Source: Ahaetulla prasina
Taxonomy: Eukaryota; Chordata; Lepidosauria; Squamata; Colubridae
Assembly: GCF_028640845.1 (NCBI RefSeq)
Contig: NC_080541.1
Span: forward strand, 177,050,502 to 177,114,501
Length of the DNA: 64,000 bases
Direction: 5' to 3'
The notes beneath the pieces are model-generated. The model made no database searches. It saw nothing but the letters and a program-made list of their open reading frames with translations, and was not told the DNA's origin. This document shows positions 23,326 to 36,313 of the stretch, piece by piece (within the stretch, counting starts at the first letter, position 1; each line of letters opens with the position of its first letter). The position numbers and the translations under genes are program-made.

Positions 23326-26300
23326 AAAAGTAAAAGATCCGGGAAGGCTGGTCTAGGAACAGCTTGATAAAATATTTTAGCTAATGGGGTCATATAGAAT
23401 ACATTATATAATATTTGAAATGCTAGTTACCTTGTTTCTACAGAGTAGCTTTAAAATGAAAAACAATGCAATTTTCCCTTCAACAAGTGAGTGGGAAGGA
23501 GTGCAGTATTTTGTTCTCTACTTTATATTATGCAGAAAGGAATGACCTAACCTGAAAGAACTCAAATAATTAAGTGCAGATATTTAATGTAAGAATATGA
23601 AATTGTGATCATTTTCAAAGCTACCAACAGCTACTTTTGTTTATAGAAATTAATTGTAGAACTTGGCTTTTATAAGAAAATATCCAGATAAAGAAATTAA
23701 AGCACCCACATTTTCTTGATTTTTCCTGTATAAAAAATTGAGGCATTTCACAAAGAATTTTCCAGTGTACACCCTGTTCTTCATCTCATTTACTACATGG
23801 AGTGCTGCACTCCTTTCTTCATGCATTTCTGGTACAGATTCATGTTGTAGGAAAAGAAATCTTCATCAAAGTCTTCAGCTATGAAACTTCCCGAACAACT
23901 GCTTAGGCAAGATAGGATACAGTGCCTGCCCACTGATATGTCAGGTTTTGTCACTGATGGACAAGCTAAGGAAAATGCAGAGCACAGAAACAGCTCCGGA
24001 TAGGAGGAGGAGAGGGAATAAATAGCAGGGGAAAGAGAAAAGAGAAAGAAAGCGTGGGTGCACATTAAAAAAGAAATTGGAGAGACGGTAAGTACTGTAC
24101 ATTCAGAATTGGGGAGAGAAGTTTTAAACTTACATTTGCAGCCTCTAAAATTTTTTAAGCTATTGTAGTGAAGTTTTTCTAGGGCTACTAGATTTGAACT
24201 GCAAAAGTTCAGATAACTACTAAACAGCAGTTACCATCTGATATGGTAGTTCTGATTTTTCATTATTCTGTTAGATTTCTCGACAAAATTAATTTTCTCT
24301 ATGAATTAGGAGCTTGACCTCCAAAAGCTACTAATGTAAAAATGGGATTCAAAAGAACTCATTCCAACAATTTCAGGGAGTACCTGTTGGAAGAAATATA
24401 AAGATCTTTCCTAGAATTTAATGCTTTAAACTTACTTTAGTTGTTTATTTATGCAGGGTAGCCTAGACGCTTGTCATTTCCTAGAAGCTTGATCCAAAGA
24501 TGTTTGGATTGATTAGTGCAACATCTTGGACTACTCCATAACTATGTCTTTAAATAGATGAAAAAGAAATCTTCATCCATTTTATTTATAAAGTATACAA
24601 AGTATGTAAATGTGGCGAATAGTCTCTGATCCCCAGACCTTCTTTCCTGATCTTGAGCTTCTTCTCATGCCCTTAATAGTCTTCTTTATTCCACATATGT
24701 TTCCAACTACTGTAAACTTTCATTTATAGAAACAACTAATACATAATTATGAATATTCCCCCTTACAAGAAAGACTGAAAGGAAACTATACCCAAGCTAA
24801 GCAAATAATTTCCTTTTCCCCAAGTGGCTTGAATTTTTACCATTTAAGTCCCTCTGCTCACTTCTAATTTCTGCATTTGCATGGCTAAATCTTGCATTAG
24901 CTAATGACTCTATCTCTGTAAGTAATCTCATTAACTTCTTTTGGGGTACTAGAAAGCAAACAGAAACTGACCATGAGAATGGTAGAAGCATTGCATCTAA
25001 TAGGTTTAATCATGCAGAATATTTCAGACGTGGTTAATATGGGGCCATGAAGACAAGTTAATCACTATCTCGTGCCAGGGCTGGCAGAGAACAGCAATAG
25101 AGGCAGAGCTTGATCACCAGGTTAAATGCTGAATTCTCTGGAAGATTAAAAAATTCACCTAAATTCATTCTGGGGGGGAATAAATCTGCCTGAGATACTT
25201 ATACTAATCATAACACTTGGAAAGTGCTAAAATCTCGGTGAGTTTCTGAGATAAGCATTTTAGACTTAGGCTTCAATTTTTTTCAGTCATTATCTAGAGT
25301 CAAATGTTTTAGAAACAGATATTTTGTCTTAGATTTCCTTTAAAAAAACCCTGTTCTTTCAAATGCAACATGCAGGATTATGTATGCAAAGAGGTTGCTA
25401 GCATCTCATTAAATCTCCTGTGCCCCAGCAGCTTGGTATCATCATATTTTTATGAATATATAGTTAAAAACCTACTATGCCACTGTGCAATTGTAGCAAA
25501 ACTATTAATTTTGAGGCCAAATGCCTGCTGCTATATGTATAATTAAATGGTACTATCGCAAGGGATGAAGAAATTCCCAAAGGGCGCTTAAAGTAGGCAG
25601 GCATCTTGTTCAATTGATAAGAGACTGACAGCTGGAAAGTGAATGCCGAGCTATTTCTAATAGACACTGAGACCAAGTTTAGAAAAGTTGCATACAACTA
25701 TTATTGTTATCCATGGGTTCTTCAGCTTCCACATCACATCCATTTGTGATGGCTGCAGAAAAGTTTCCTTTCTGCCATTGTAAATTATAAGCAGCCATCT
25801 CTTCTCTTCGTTATGCATTAGTGGCACATTGCCTAACTAGTTTTTAGGTCCATGTTAAAGACAGAAGACTAGACAGCTGTCATACCTGTATTCCCTTGAA
25901 GGGCTGGCTATGTGGTTTGCTGAGCTATTAAGAGCAACCCAAACCAAGCACATGTTATTCATTAATGAGCATGACTTTGGAGTAAATTCCCACCATTATA
26001 AATAAATGCAACTGATACTTTAGTTCCTGAAAACATTCCCAGCTTTTGTAAAGCCATGGCAATCCAGATGGAAAAGAGCAACACAAACGGAAGGTTTTCA
26101 TTTCTAATAAAAACAATAGTTTATTGAAAATGATAAACATGGCTAATGAACCAAACGAAATTGCCCTTTGGCGAAATCAAACATGATGCAGGGAAAATGT
26201 ATAAAAGAGACTATGGAAGGTTTTACAAAGGAAACCAGCAATCAAAAGCTTTTCAAACATTGTTTGTTTTTTGTTATATGTGCATTTGGTAATTTGTTAT

Positions 26301-29189
26301 TGAACTCAAGACACTGAATTTACATAATACTCCATCCTCTTCTATTTTCCCTACAACCACCATCCTTTGAGATGAGTTAAATTAAGAGAGAGCCAGCTTT
26401 CATGCTTAAGGCAGGACCTGAACTCAGTCTCTTTGTTTCTAGGCCATCACCTTTACCATTACCCCAAACTGGCTCATAACCCATGAATAATGTGTTCCCT
26501 TAACTCAATTATGTCATGTTCAATATCACTGTTCTTCCATTATGCTCTTACTGCACCGGATGGACTCTAGACAGGGCAAAAGTTATTGTGATGACAATGT
26601 TCTGACTACCTTTTTCTTTCTCCAAAGAACACAAATTCAAAACTCCTGTTGAATAACCAGAGCTATCATGTTGCAAAGATAATATCCTCAGAAAACCCCT
26701 GATTATTATTATTGTCCTTGGACTTGGAAGAAACACACTTGTAGCCTCTCTCTCCTTTGTTTTTCCCTCTCTTCCAGTCTCTCATTTTCTGAAGGATTCT
26801 GAACAGCCTTCAGCTGTGCAACAAATTGTTTCCTAATTGCTTATTTGTACCCTATGACAATCATTAAGTGTTGTACCTTATGATTCTTGATGAATGTATT
26901 TAGTTAACTCAGATGTCACAAAAATGTGCAAGCTTTTATATCTCTAAACCTTTTAAAAGATAAGGGAGAGGGAAATAAAACAACCTAAATTGATCTTGAA
27001 GTCATGTAAATTGTATAACTCTAATGATAAGATATGGTGAAAGACTCAGAAATTCAAATGATCCTATATTGGTGCTGAAATAGTTTCATCCAGGATATCC
27101 CTAGGGCTGCTGAGAAGAAGAAAAAATAAACCATCATGGATACCCAAATTTTGAAAATTTAAAATTCAGACATTATTTTAACATCCTTTCACTCTTAAGA
27201 CACAATATGCAGATTCCTCAACTAGTGGAAAACAACATTACAGAAAAATTAATCATCTCTTATGGTCTGTTAAATCAGTAAATATCTCTGATAGCTTTAT
27301 CCATCATAAAATCTGTCAAACCCCATTTTTAAGCAATAGAAATGAAAGGGTATGGGAATGCCTCGTGATAACAATTTCAGCTATTTTAACGTTGTTGGAG
27401 AAAAGAGAAAAATGTTTTCTAAATAATGTTTCCACATTATATCTCGCTTCATGTACTTTTTTCTTTCTCATTATTTGCTCTTTTAAAAGATAAAATCCCC
27501 AATCATCTCTCTTTAGAGAAAAGTTATTCCAGTTGCCAATGTTTTTTCAGACTGCCCATTCCCACTGGCTGTTGTACTTGCTTATTTCTCACATCAGTCA
27601 CATTCCCTCACCCACATTTTTTGGACTCATCATCCTGCATAATGAAATGTTTAAACTATTTCTAAAACTTCTGGTTAGCCTAATAAAGGTATTGCCTCTA
27701 AGGAATTTTTCTTTCATGAAAAAGACAATACTGCTATTTTTAAAAGGAGTGTTTGGAAGACACTGAAACTTATTAAGTAACAAGATCCTATTCAGAAGAA
27801 GCATGATCCTGCACAAAATACATTGGCTTTATATTATTTAAAAGACAATTCTCTCTCACAACCAGGTAATTTGACCTTGAATGACTTTTGTTATACAGTA
27901 GAGTTGAATTGAGCTTGACTCCTAGTGCCTTTATTCATACAAAGTTTCTTGGGAGTATTAAATAATTGATTTGCTATTGTATTTTTCCAGCAGGTTATTT
28001 TGACATCTCAATTTAATCCCAACCCTGGAATTCCCCATTGGTTCTGTATCCAAGGATTAGCCAGAGCTAACCTTGTTGAGCTTCTGAGGTCAGTTAGCTG
28101 CTCAGGCATCTTTGAGCAGCACAACAGTTTAAATTATTACCCTTGATAATATATAGATGATATATTTAAAACATGTTAATAGATTCATGCTTTGACTTTC
28201 TATTATAGAAGTACTAAAGGTAGCTTTCAGCAATAAAACATATAGATAACGTAATGATAAAAGCAATAAAGTCAAAACCAAAATTGTCATTTTTCTACCT
28301 AGACTGTGATCTGTGCTTTCACAAATTAAGTAAATAGTGATATTTTCATTTCCAAAATAATCATTTTCTTGTTCTTTCTCCCAGTAAAGCTTTGGTGGAT
28401 TCCCAGTCCAATTCAATATCAGTTCTGTATCCAGGTTTTGTCCATGGAGGTTGTTTTTTTTCTAACTTTGTCTAAGAATACGATGCAGACATTGTTTGAA
28501 AAATAGTCATATTTTTCTTTCTTTTTCTGAATGTTAACTAATGTGTGAAAAAGAGTTTTTTGTGGGGGAAAAGCTTACAAGTGATTATTTTTTTATGATT
28601 CAGTTGGTCAGATAAAAACATTTAAGTTTTCTGTGGCTGTTGCATGCTATTATACTGTATACAACTATTGTTTTGTATGCTCAAATTCACTCCAGGTAAA
28701 ATTCCTGAATTCAATGCATGAGTGACTTGATTGGCAGGGAATGAAAGTTGTTGTTTTCCACTTCTTAAGCGAAACATAGATGTGGCAGCTTTAGCCTATT
28801 CATTCATCATATGATGATCTGAAAGGTATACTTTGCTGTTTTAATATGCATAAACAAGGATGGCAGGTTTGCTCACATTGCTTAATTATCATCCTAGCTC
28901 TTTCATGCTGCCGAGGACTGAAAGGACAACTATTCTAGCAGCCATGCCCTGTTGTTACTAGGCTGGCACATCACTCAACAGAAATAATAATGTTAGGATG
29001 GTCTGAGGCTTTGAATAAATCTTTAGCTGCAACATCTGCCATCTCAATCCTCCACCACTTTTGTTCCTTGTGTCTTCCTTCTGTTGGCATTGATTAAAGA
29101 GGAGGAAGCAGGCAAGGGGCTAAAATTCTGCTTGACATTGTTCTTAACTTCTTTTTTTTTCATTTTGGCATGGAAATTTAAGCAATTCA

Positions 29190-29290
29190 AATAACCAAGA
29201 ATCTTGTGGTATCTTACAAATAAGACAACAAGTTATTATGAAATAAGCTTTCATTGAGTAGGGTCCACTTCATCTAATGCGTAAGCAGCT
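29190..29290 (+). mobile_element. Reptilian DNA-transposon relic
   Basis: The string AATCTTGTGGTATCTTACAA, then TATTATGAAATAAGCTTTCAT and CCACTTCATCTAATGCGTAA, match in order a very common reptile interspersed repeat (CTTGTGGCACCTTA ... AAGCTTTCGTGAG ... CACTTCATCGGATGC). Family name not certain. Confidence 0.55.
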
Positions 29291-30196
29291 TAGAAATCTT
29301 TTAATCTCTTAGCTGCTGTTCTGCCTCTTCCTTCCAGGGAATGTTTATCTAATTGCTCAAATTCTTTCATTATCTAGTCTAAATGCTACAGTATAAATGG
29401 ATCATAATTCTTTGCATCTTCCACTCCAGTTATAATGAATCCTTTGCTGTTCACTTCTGCTATTTCAGTTATGTTCTGGCCACAAAAGTAAATACAATTA
29501 AATTCATCCTAATTCTTACAGCCAGTAAAATCAGTATCCTTTCAGAAACCCGAACCTCTGTAGGAAAATATTGTCAACATTAATTTTGAAAACTCTTATC
29601 AATTTCAGTTGCGGTTTTAGGGAGTGCTGACCATGGCCATAAACTTTGTATTATTAAAGTGCATAGAAAATGAGGCTAGTAACTAGTAATGCATAAAGAA
29701 ATATATTAGAAAGCAATATCTTAGTATTGCGACTCCGGAGAAGGAAATAAAAATTAGTGTTTACAGTTAATAGTTGCATAGTTGAGATGTAATTTATTTG
29801 AATTCTCTAATATTGTGCAAAGCATTATTTATCTTTTTTTCAGAGACAACAGAATTGTCTTCAGATACTGAGAAGCAATATTAGGAATCAAAAAGACATC
29901 ATGAAGATAGTAGGTAGAACTAGTACTGAAAAGATTTGACTTTAATTATTAGAATGCCTATGGAGAAATGCCTATGGAGAAAATCCTGGGTTTTTTTTAA
30001 GATTATCAGATCTTGTTAGTCATGTTAGTCTATTGTTTTCTCTGAAAGAAACAAAATCAAGTTATTTTTTCTTCAAAAACAGTTCAAAGATTTGAGCTAT
30101 GCTACAGTGGGATGTTCATGATGACAACAATGGGATGTTGATGATGACAACACACATCAAGTTAGTGCTCTTAATAATTAACATAGATTTTCTCTA

Positions 30197-30470
30197 AGAT
30201 GATTTGTCTATAACTGGTCCTTTAGACCTTCTAATGTATGTCCAATGATACTGTTAGTCCATCCACCTAGCTGCTGGTTGTCCTCTTTTTCTCTTTCCTT
30301 CCACCTTTCCAGCATTCTAGACTTCTCAAGAATTGATTTTTTTCTATGATCCATTTGTTTGTTTTCTTGTCTATCCATGGCCTTTTGACAGAAGTCAAAA
30401 GCAGCAATGCTTTTTCTATTCTTCTTCAAACTCAAACTTGAATATAACTGGAAAACAATTCTAAACAAAT
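30197..30470 (-). mobile_element. RTE/BovB-like LINE C-terminal relic
   Basis: Translated in mixed minus-strand frames the segment shows KKNRKSIAAFDF followed by GKRKRGQPAARWMD and a tail ending near the DNKS(S) region, the order seen at the end of BovB reverse transcriptases. An internal deletion and frameshifts separate the blocks. An uninterrupted 86-codon frame at 30208-30468 reads partly out of the original phase and is not a host gene. Confidence 0.55.
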
Positions 30471-30715
30471 CTAAAACATTTTTCCAAGTCCTTCATCACT
30501 ACTCTACTAAGTGTTTTTTTACGACATATTTCTGAAATTCTGACAATTTGTTCAGTGACTGTTCAGAATTACTGCGGTGCTGAGTGAATGGTACTTTCAC
30601 CTAATCCTAAATTATAGCTGTATAATGCCCCAAGAGTCATCTGTTCAAAATTTGGATGGTTGGCATCCCATCTGCATTTACAATTGCAGGGAACTTCAGT
30701 TCTCCCTATCCAGCT

Positions 30716-31138
30716 TTCTGCCCACAAGTGGCATGCAGAGCCCTTTCTGCAGGCATGCGAGCTGTTGCCCAGTTCAGCTCCACCATGCATACGTGCGCGC
30801 CTCTCACCAGCCAGCTGATTTTCTGGTCTCTGGTGTGGGGGTGGGGTGCATGAGAGAGATGCACATGCATGTACGGAGGGAGTGGGGGGGTGCGATGCAG
30901 CCCCCCCGGGCCCATTTTTGTTCCCAGGAGGCTTCAGGGAGGCCTACTAGGCCCAAAATGGCCGTGGGAGTTCACACACACATGCGTGGGGGGAGCGTGG
31001 GGGGTCATACACGCATGTGTGACAGGTCAGGGTGCACAAGGGGACATTGCATTATGGGTGTGGGCATGCGCACGTGGGACACCCCCCCACACTCCCCAAG
31101 CTTTTGGCAAGCGATGGCAAAAAGGTTAGCCATCACTG
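30716..31138. mobile_element. GC-rich hAT-like element, right terminus preserved
   Basis: The segment ends GGCAAAAAGGTTAGCCATCACTG, whose reverse complement (CAGTGATGGCTAACC) is a hAT-type terminus related to the start of the segment at 10654. The body is strikingly G+C- and CpG-rich (for example GCATACGTGCGCGCC) within AT-rich intron. No convincing left terminus or 8-bp duplication was found. Confidence 0.55.
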
Positions 31139-31717
31139 TCCTACTGCCTATGTTCTGGTACCCCCAGCTTGAGCTTCACTGTCTTCAAGCATGCCCAGTC
31201 TGGCCCTTTAAGAGGCCTTCATCTCAAGTAGCAAATGGCAGGTTCCTGCCACTCCTGTGGAAGAAGCCTTGTGTGGCAGCAGCTGCTGCAACTGTCTTCA
31301 TGAGGTCAACTGACAGGTCAATATAAATCAGCTGGGTTGGTGGACTGCAGACCAGCAGAGGCTTCAGAGTACAGGTCAGAAAGGGCAGCTGGGACTGCTG
31401 CTTTACGCTGTGGTCATGTTTGGGTGGCTGCGGCTTCATCCTACTGTGCTGGGTTACACTGGCTGCAGTTTTCTGGGGTGCCCTAAGTTTGTGCTATGGT
31501 GCTGGGATAAGGAGGCTCGGCTTTGCACTGCAGCTTGTGTTTCTTGCAGTTCTATAGCCACAACACACTAAGATCTAGACACTTAGCAACCAGCTTGCAT
31601 TAATGAGAGAGCATCCCAAGGTCACATGATTGCCATTTGTGACTTTCTTGAAGGACCAATCTAAACATTACAACTTAATAAATCAAGTGTCAATTCCATA
31701 GAAAGACACATGGGGAT

Positions 31718-31822
31718 CAGTGGTGGGTTGCCCCCAGTTCGGACTGGTTCACAAGAACCAGTACTAAACTGGTGGGAGGCTCTGCCCACCAACCCGGATA
31801 TCGTCAGGAAGAACCCACCCCG
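31718..31822. mobile_element. Very short hAT element, 105 bp
   Basis: It starts CAGTGGTGGGTTGCCCCC and its right end reads, in reverse complement, CGGGGTGGGTTCTTCC. Perfect 8-bp duplications ATGGGGAT lie at 31710-31717 and 31823-31830. Confidence 0.85.
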
Positions 31823-32274
31823 ATGGGGATACACTTTTAAAAGCAAAAGGAACTTGTGCATGCAGGAAACTTTTTAAATTTATGTTACAATTTATAAATT
31901 CAAAAATTAAAAAAATGTATCAGTGAATATAAAATAACCACTTTCATCACATATATCTTAAAATCTCTTTCTCTAGAAACATTTATGTGATCCAGTTATG
32001 TCTGTTTTCAGAGCTGAGTTGAGAGGAGAAGGCCCTAAGAGAGAGTTTACAAAGCAGAAAATCACTGAGCTGAGAAGAATTCTACACTTCTTAGTCACCC
32101 CACTAGATGCTCAACTCCCTTTTGACATAATAGTGGCAGAACAAGCAAATATGGACATAAATTTCATTGGGAAGAGATTAAGTCTCTCCATTTAAGCTAT
32201 TGAAAATAAAAACTTGAAAAGGATATTTTAGCAAACAGTGTAACACGTTTAATGCTCATCGTTCATAAATTATG

Positions 32275-32420
32275 TACACTGCTAACTTTCTGGAAGCTAG
32301 GAAAGGAAATCAGTTGCTCTCCAGATGTTCTTGGACTAGAATTGCTATCACTCCTCTTAATCTTGTTGGCTGGAACTGATGAGCTGAAGTTCAACATTTG
32401 GATCACATGGTCCCCTTCTC
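32275..32420. repeat. Old interspersed repeat (CCAGATGTTSTTGGAC class)
   Basis: The blocks CTCCAGATGTTCTTGGACTA and GGAACTGATGAGCTGAAGTTC are recognisable parts of an ancient amniote foldback repeat; the exact family is unknown to me. Confidence 0.5.
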
Positions 32421-33046
32421 TCCCTCTTCCCCTTCAAACTCAGAAAACTGAAATTATTAACTCTCATAGTTGATTCTACGATAATGAAATACTGTGAACT
32501 GCTATCAAATGAAGCACTAGAGATACTATTCCCATATTATAGCCATTATTATTTTGCAGAAGATTCCTGTGTTCCTCTATTTAGGAGAAAGTCCTTTTGG
32601 ATATTCTACACAGTATAGTATATATTTATTACTACTGACATTATTGCTCTTTTTCATAGTGTTTGTTCTGGGTAGAATCGTCTTGCTTTGTACTACAATA
32701 TCTAGTTCTTTCATGATGCTATCAGTGAGTAATGCAAGAAAAAGTTTCATTTATTGGGCATCTTGTTGAAGAGTCAGATACTGAACTACTGTCATTATCA
32801 TTTCAACCTTTTTTTGCATTTGATATAATGATAGCTAGTATAAATATATTTATGTATATGTACATCTTTTTTGATCATTATATTTAAAAATGAAAGGACT
32901 TACAAACAAGTATTTTTCCTCTTTTTTCCACAGAAGAAAATTATTCAGTGACTCTTCTAGATATTCATAAGAACTGATATAATGTACAATTATTTTAGGT
33001 CTTTAGAAGATATTACAAGACTACAGTATACTTCTATACTATATAT

Positions 33047-33402
33047 AAAGGTAAAGGTTCCCCTCACAGATATGTGCTAATCGTTCCCGACTCTAGGGGG
33101 CGGTGCTCATCTCCGTTTCAAAGCCGAAGAGCCAGTGCTGTCCAAAGACGTCTCCGTGGTCATGTGGCTGGCATGACTCAACACCAAAGGTGCACGGAAC
33201 GCTGTTACCTTCCCACCAAAGGTGGTCCCTATTTTTTCTACTTGCATTTTTAACGTGCTTTCGAACTGCTAGGTTGGCAGAAGCTGGGACAAGTAATGGG
33301 AGCTCACCCAATTACATGGCAGTACTAGGGATTTGGACCGCTGAACTGCCGACCTTTTGATCGACAAGCTCAACGTCTTAGCCCCTGAGCCACCGCATCC
33401 CT
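33047..33402 (-). mobile_element. tRNA-derived SINE (Sauria SINE-like), full length
   Basis: On the minus strand the element opens with a tRNA-related head: GGTGGCTCAGGGGCTAAGAC (A box region) and GGTCCAAATCCC (B box, a mutated GGTTCGAATCC). It ends GGGGAACCTTTACCTTTA, like BovB-mobilised squamate SINEs. It is about 356 bp, appears complete, and is flanked by similar ATACTAT sequences that may be a decayed target duplication. The B-box changes suggest it is no longer a good pol III promoter. Confidence 0.8.
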
Positions 33403-33639
33403 AGAATACTATGTATAGTATACTACTATATGTAATAAACAAGAAATATTTGAATAACTGATGTCAGAAATGCAAGCTAGTTTTCTTTTATGTAAACAAT
33501 CTACAATAGCAAATAATAAAGTATAATATAGTCTTTTGTCTCTTACTAATTTATTACATTTCTACAGGTAAAAAAATTCACTGCTTAATAGAGAAGTAAA
33601 AGATTCCATTCTGTCCTTCAGCAATATTAACTTAATAAC

Positions 33640-33890
33640 AACAATAATAACAAAGTATCAATAGTAATTAGGTGCTTTGGGTGCAATCGCAAAACAACTG
33701 GAGCACCATTTCAACACCATTGGCATTGATAAATTTACCACCAGCCAATTGCAAAAGGCAGTTCACTCAAAACAGCTTATAACCTGCAATGATACCTCTA
33801 ACACCATCAAGCATCAACATTTGCCTATTCCACATTGTTGGAAAGGATTTGATAGATGGATAAAAATGCCAAATCCAGTCTGAACATCTG
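33640..33890 (+). mobile_element. R4/Dong-like LINE C-terminal relic (tentative)
   Basis: With one frameshift the plus strand reads SIVI/GALGAIAKQLEHHF, NTIGIDKFTTSQLQKAV, resembling the IPIVIGALG C-terminal region of R4-type non-LTR retrotransposons. No domain around it is preserved. Confidence 0.4.
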
Positions 33891-34659
33891 GCTATGTTAT
33901 GAAGCACAGTAATACATTTTTGACAATTTTATTTAAAGGTCAAGAATAAAAGCAAGAATGTATGTTGGACTAAACTAAGTGAAGAAAAGCTACACTAACT
34001 GAATCAATCTTTAGATGTTTAGATTTTTAAACACTTTTTTTTCTCACTACATTTTTAAAAGGCTAGATTTGGATTAAATGATAGTATACAAAAATTCACA
34101 TAGAATAAAAGACAGTGTATGAATCAGTATATGGATATAGTAGAAATATAGTTGGCAAGACAGAAAATTATGAAGGTGTATAGTGCGTGGTGTTGATGTA
34201 AACTAGATTCAGTGTTTACATTTTGCCTTTACTGTTCTTACTCTTTTTCTGGCTTTATTATGTGTTGCTTTCTATGAAAGGAAATAGTATGATTGCTAAG
34301 TATATCTCTATGTATAAATAAAAACAAATGGTGATTACATCTGAAGAGAATATTCACAATGCCACTATATATTACATTCATGAAAGAGGACTAAGATGTT
34401 GATGGATAGAATAGGATAGGATACTTTATTTGGCCAAGTGTGATTAGATACACAAGGAATTTGTCTCTGATGCAGACGCTATCAATGTACATGCAAAGCA
34501 AGAGTAATAATAATCATAATACCAATAAGAGGGGGTAGTAAAGAAAATAAGAATATTATAGCCATACAACATGGGTAAATATACAGTAGACAGTACTGTG
34601 AGAGTTAGATCTTCAACAGAGTGATGCAACAAGGGGAAAAACTGTCCTTGTGTCTAGTT

Positions 34660-35359
34660 CAGGGGTCGGCAACCTTAAGCCCACAAAGAGCCACAAAAGT
34701 CCTAACCGGAAGTCCTCATTCTATTCTGGAGCTGACCGGAAGTCCGGTTCCCCCATCATAGAGTCTCCTCCTAGTGCGGTGTCCTTCTTCCTCTACCTAT
34801 CCTAACCAAAGCCCTATCAACTGTGGAGCCGACTGGAAAACCCTCCCCTTCCCATAGAGTCTCCTCCTGGCATGCCATGCTTCCCCCCTCCTTAACTGGA
34901 AGCTCCTCTCAAAATTGTGGCACCGACCAGAACAATAACAACAAAAACAAAAACAACAGAGTTGGAAGGGACCTTGGAGGTCTTCTAGTCCAACCCCCTG
35001 TCCAGGCAGGAAACCTTACACCACTTCAGACAAATGGTTCTCCAACATCTTTTTAAAAATTTCCAGTGTTGGAGCATTCACAACTTCTGCAGGCAAGTTG
35101 TTCCACTCATTAATTGTTCTGACTGTCAGGAAATTTCTCCTTCGTTCTAAGTTGCTTCTTTTCTTGATCAATTTCCACCCACTGCTTCTTGTTCTTCCCT
35201 CAGGTGCTTTGGATAATAGTTTGACTCCCTCTTCTTTGTGGCAGCCCCTGAGGTATTGGAATACTGCTATCATGTCTCCCCTAGTCCTTCTTTTCATTAA
35301 ACTAGACATGAAATGAAAGAGCCACATGCGGCTCCAGGGCCACAGGTTGCTGACCCCTG
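34660..35359. mobile_element. hAT element, 700 bp including an inserted CR1
   Basis: Terminal inverted repeats CAGGGGTCGGCAACCTTAAG and, in reverse complement on the right, CAGGGGTCAGCAACCTGTGG are flanked by identical 8-bp duplications GTCTAGTT at 34652-34659 and 35360-35367. The surrounding sequence is an AATAG-family LINE, and removing element plus one duplication restores it. About 378 bp of CR1 sits inside. Confidence 0.93.
34933..35310 (-). mobile_element. CR1/L3-type LINE 3' end inside the hAT
   Basis: Same family as 2389-2905: the minus strand encodes SSLMKRRTRGDMIAVFQYL and the typical 3' block AACAGAGTTGGAAGGGACC at its low end, with an A/C-rich tail. Both flanks are hAT sequence. 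Confidence 0.88.
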
Positions 35360-35553
35360 GTCTAGTTGTTTTGCAATGCCCTATAGCAGTGTCCCAAGGG
35401 GAGGAGTCGGAACAGTTTATATCCAGGATGTGAGGGGTCTGTAGATATTTTCTTAGCCCTTCTTCTGACCTGCGCAATATACAGGATTTCTATGGAAGGT
35501 GGCTGGTTGCAATTGTTTTTTCTGCAGTCCTAACTATCTGTTGGAGTCTATAC

Positions 35554-36313
35554 CAGTAGTGGGATTCAAATCCTAGGGCTACTGGTTTGCTATCGGTAGC
35601 GCACGGCACTTGCTCACTTTGTGAGTGCATGGTGCTTCTGCACATGTGCAGAGCATTTTTGATGACATCTGGGCAGGTGGGTGGAGCCTTCCACTGTTGT
35701 GATCCAGGCCCAAGTAGGTAGTAAGAAACTCAGTTCGTGAAAAAAACAAATAAACTTTATTCGAACAGCTGAGAATTACTTCATTCCCAGCATTCAACTC
35801 AAATTAAAACAAATGCCTCCCAACACAAATTCCTCAGTTATCTCGCAAACCTTGGTCCAATTAGGCAAACTGCCAAAGGCCTTTCTTGGCAAACGTTCAC
35901 AAGTCACAAAAATAAAGGCAAGATGTAGACGAAGCAGAAGACGAAGCTACCAATGATGTTTTCTGGCAAAGCTCAAACGCCGGTGCTGGTCTGTTTTAAG
36001 CCTTATGGGAGGGGCCAATCATCTCTTGGCCCTATTCCCGAGTTGTCCTTTTTGCTTGAGCTGCTCTTGCCTTCTGGCAGCTCTTCTCATGTGTGCATTA
36101 GGAACAGGCTCCTCCTGTTCCTCTGCCTCACTACTATCAGTCTCTGGAGGCTCTGGAGTCCATACCTCACTTCCCGATGGCCCTGCCCTCACCTCAGCCT
36201 CATCACTGTCTGACTCCGTTGCCAGCTCCGTAGGCTGCTGACGGACCACAACACCTGCCACCACCACTACCAGTTCGCCTGAACTGGGGCAAACCAGGAG
36301 CAATTCACCACTG
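35554..36313. mobile_element. hAT element, about 200 bp plus an inserted LTR
   Basis: The left terminus CAGTAGTGGGATTCAAATCC and right terminus (reverse complement CAGTGGTGAATTGCTCC) are flanked by GTCTATAC (35546-35553) and GTCTGTAC (36314-36321), a one-mismatch 8-bp duplication. The flanks are the AATAG-family LINE. A 559-bp LTR splits it. Confidence 0.88.
35695..36253 (-). mobile_element. Solo LTR of an LTR retroelement
   Basis: The segment has TG...CA ends with short inverted repeats (TGTTGTGGTCC at the 5' end, GGATCACAACA at the 3' end, minus strand). It contains AATAAA about 75 nt before the 3' end, followed by a T-rich run, as in an R-U5 region. No internal retroelement sequence or primer-binding site adjoins it, so it is a solo LTR left by recombination. 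I see no exact 4-6 bp target duplication. An open frame rich in acidic residues runs into the first 235 nt. Confidence 0.75.

Noticed and set aside
30208..30468. An 86-codon minus-strand frame with a coherent-looking charged protein (KKNRKSIAAF ... EKEDNQQLGGW)
   Set aside because: Part of it is an out-of-phase reading of a BovB-type RT C-terminus (GKRKRGQPAARWMD in the neighbouring frame), so it is a LINE relic and not a host gene.
30577..31326. A 249-codon plus-strand frame in a GC-rich segment
   Set aside because: It spans a hAT-derived GC-rich block and unrelated flank, is rich in Cys, His and Gly from low-complexity sequence, and has no recognisable domain.
33047..33402. A tRNA gene suggested by the A-box and B-box-like sequence
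   Set aside because: The B box is mutated, no cloverleaf closes properly, and the tRNA-like part is the head of a 356-bp SINE.
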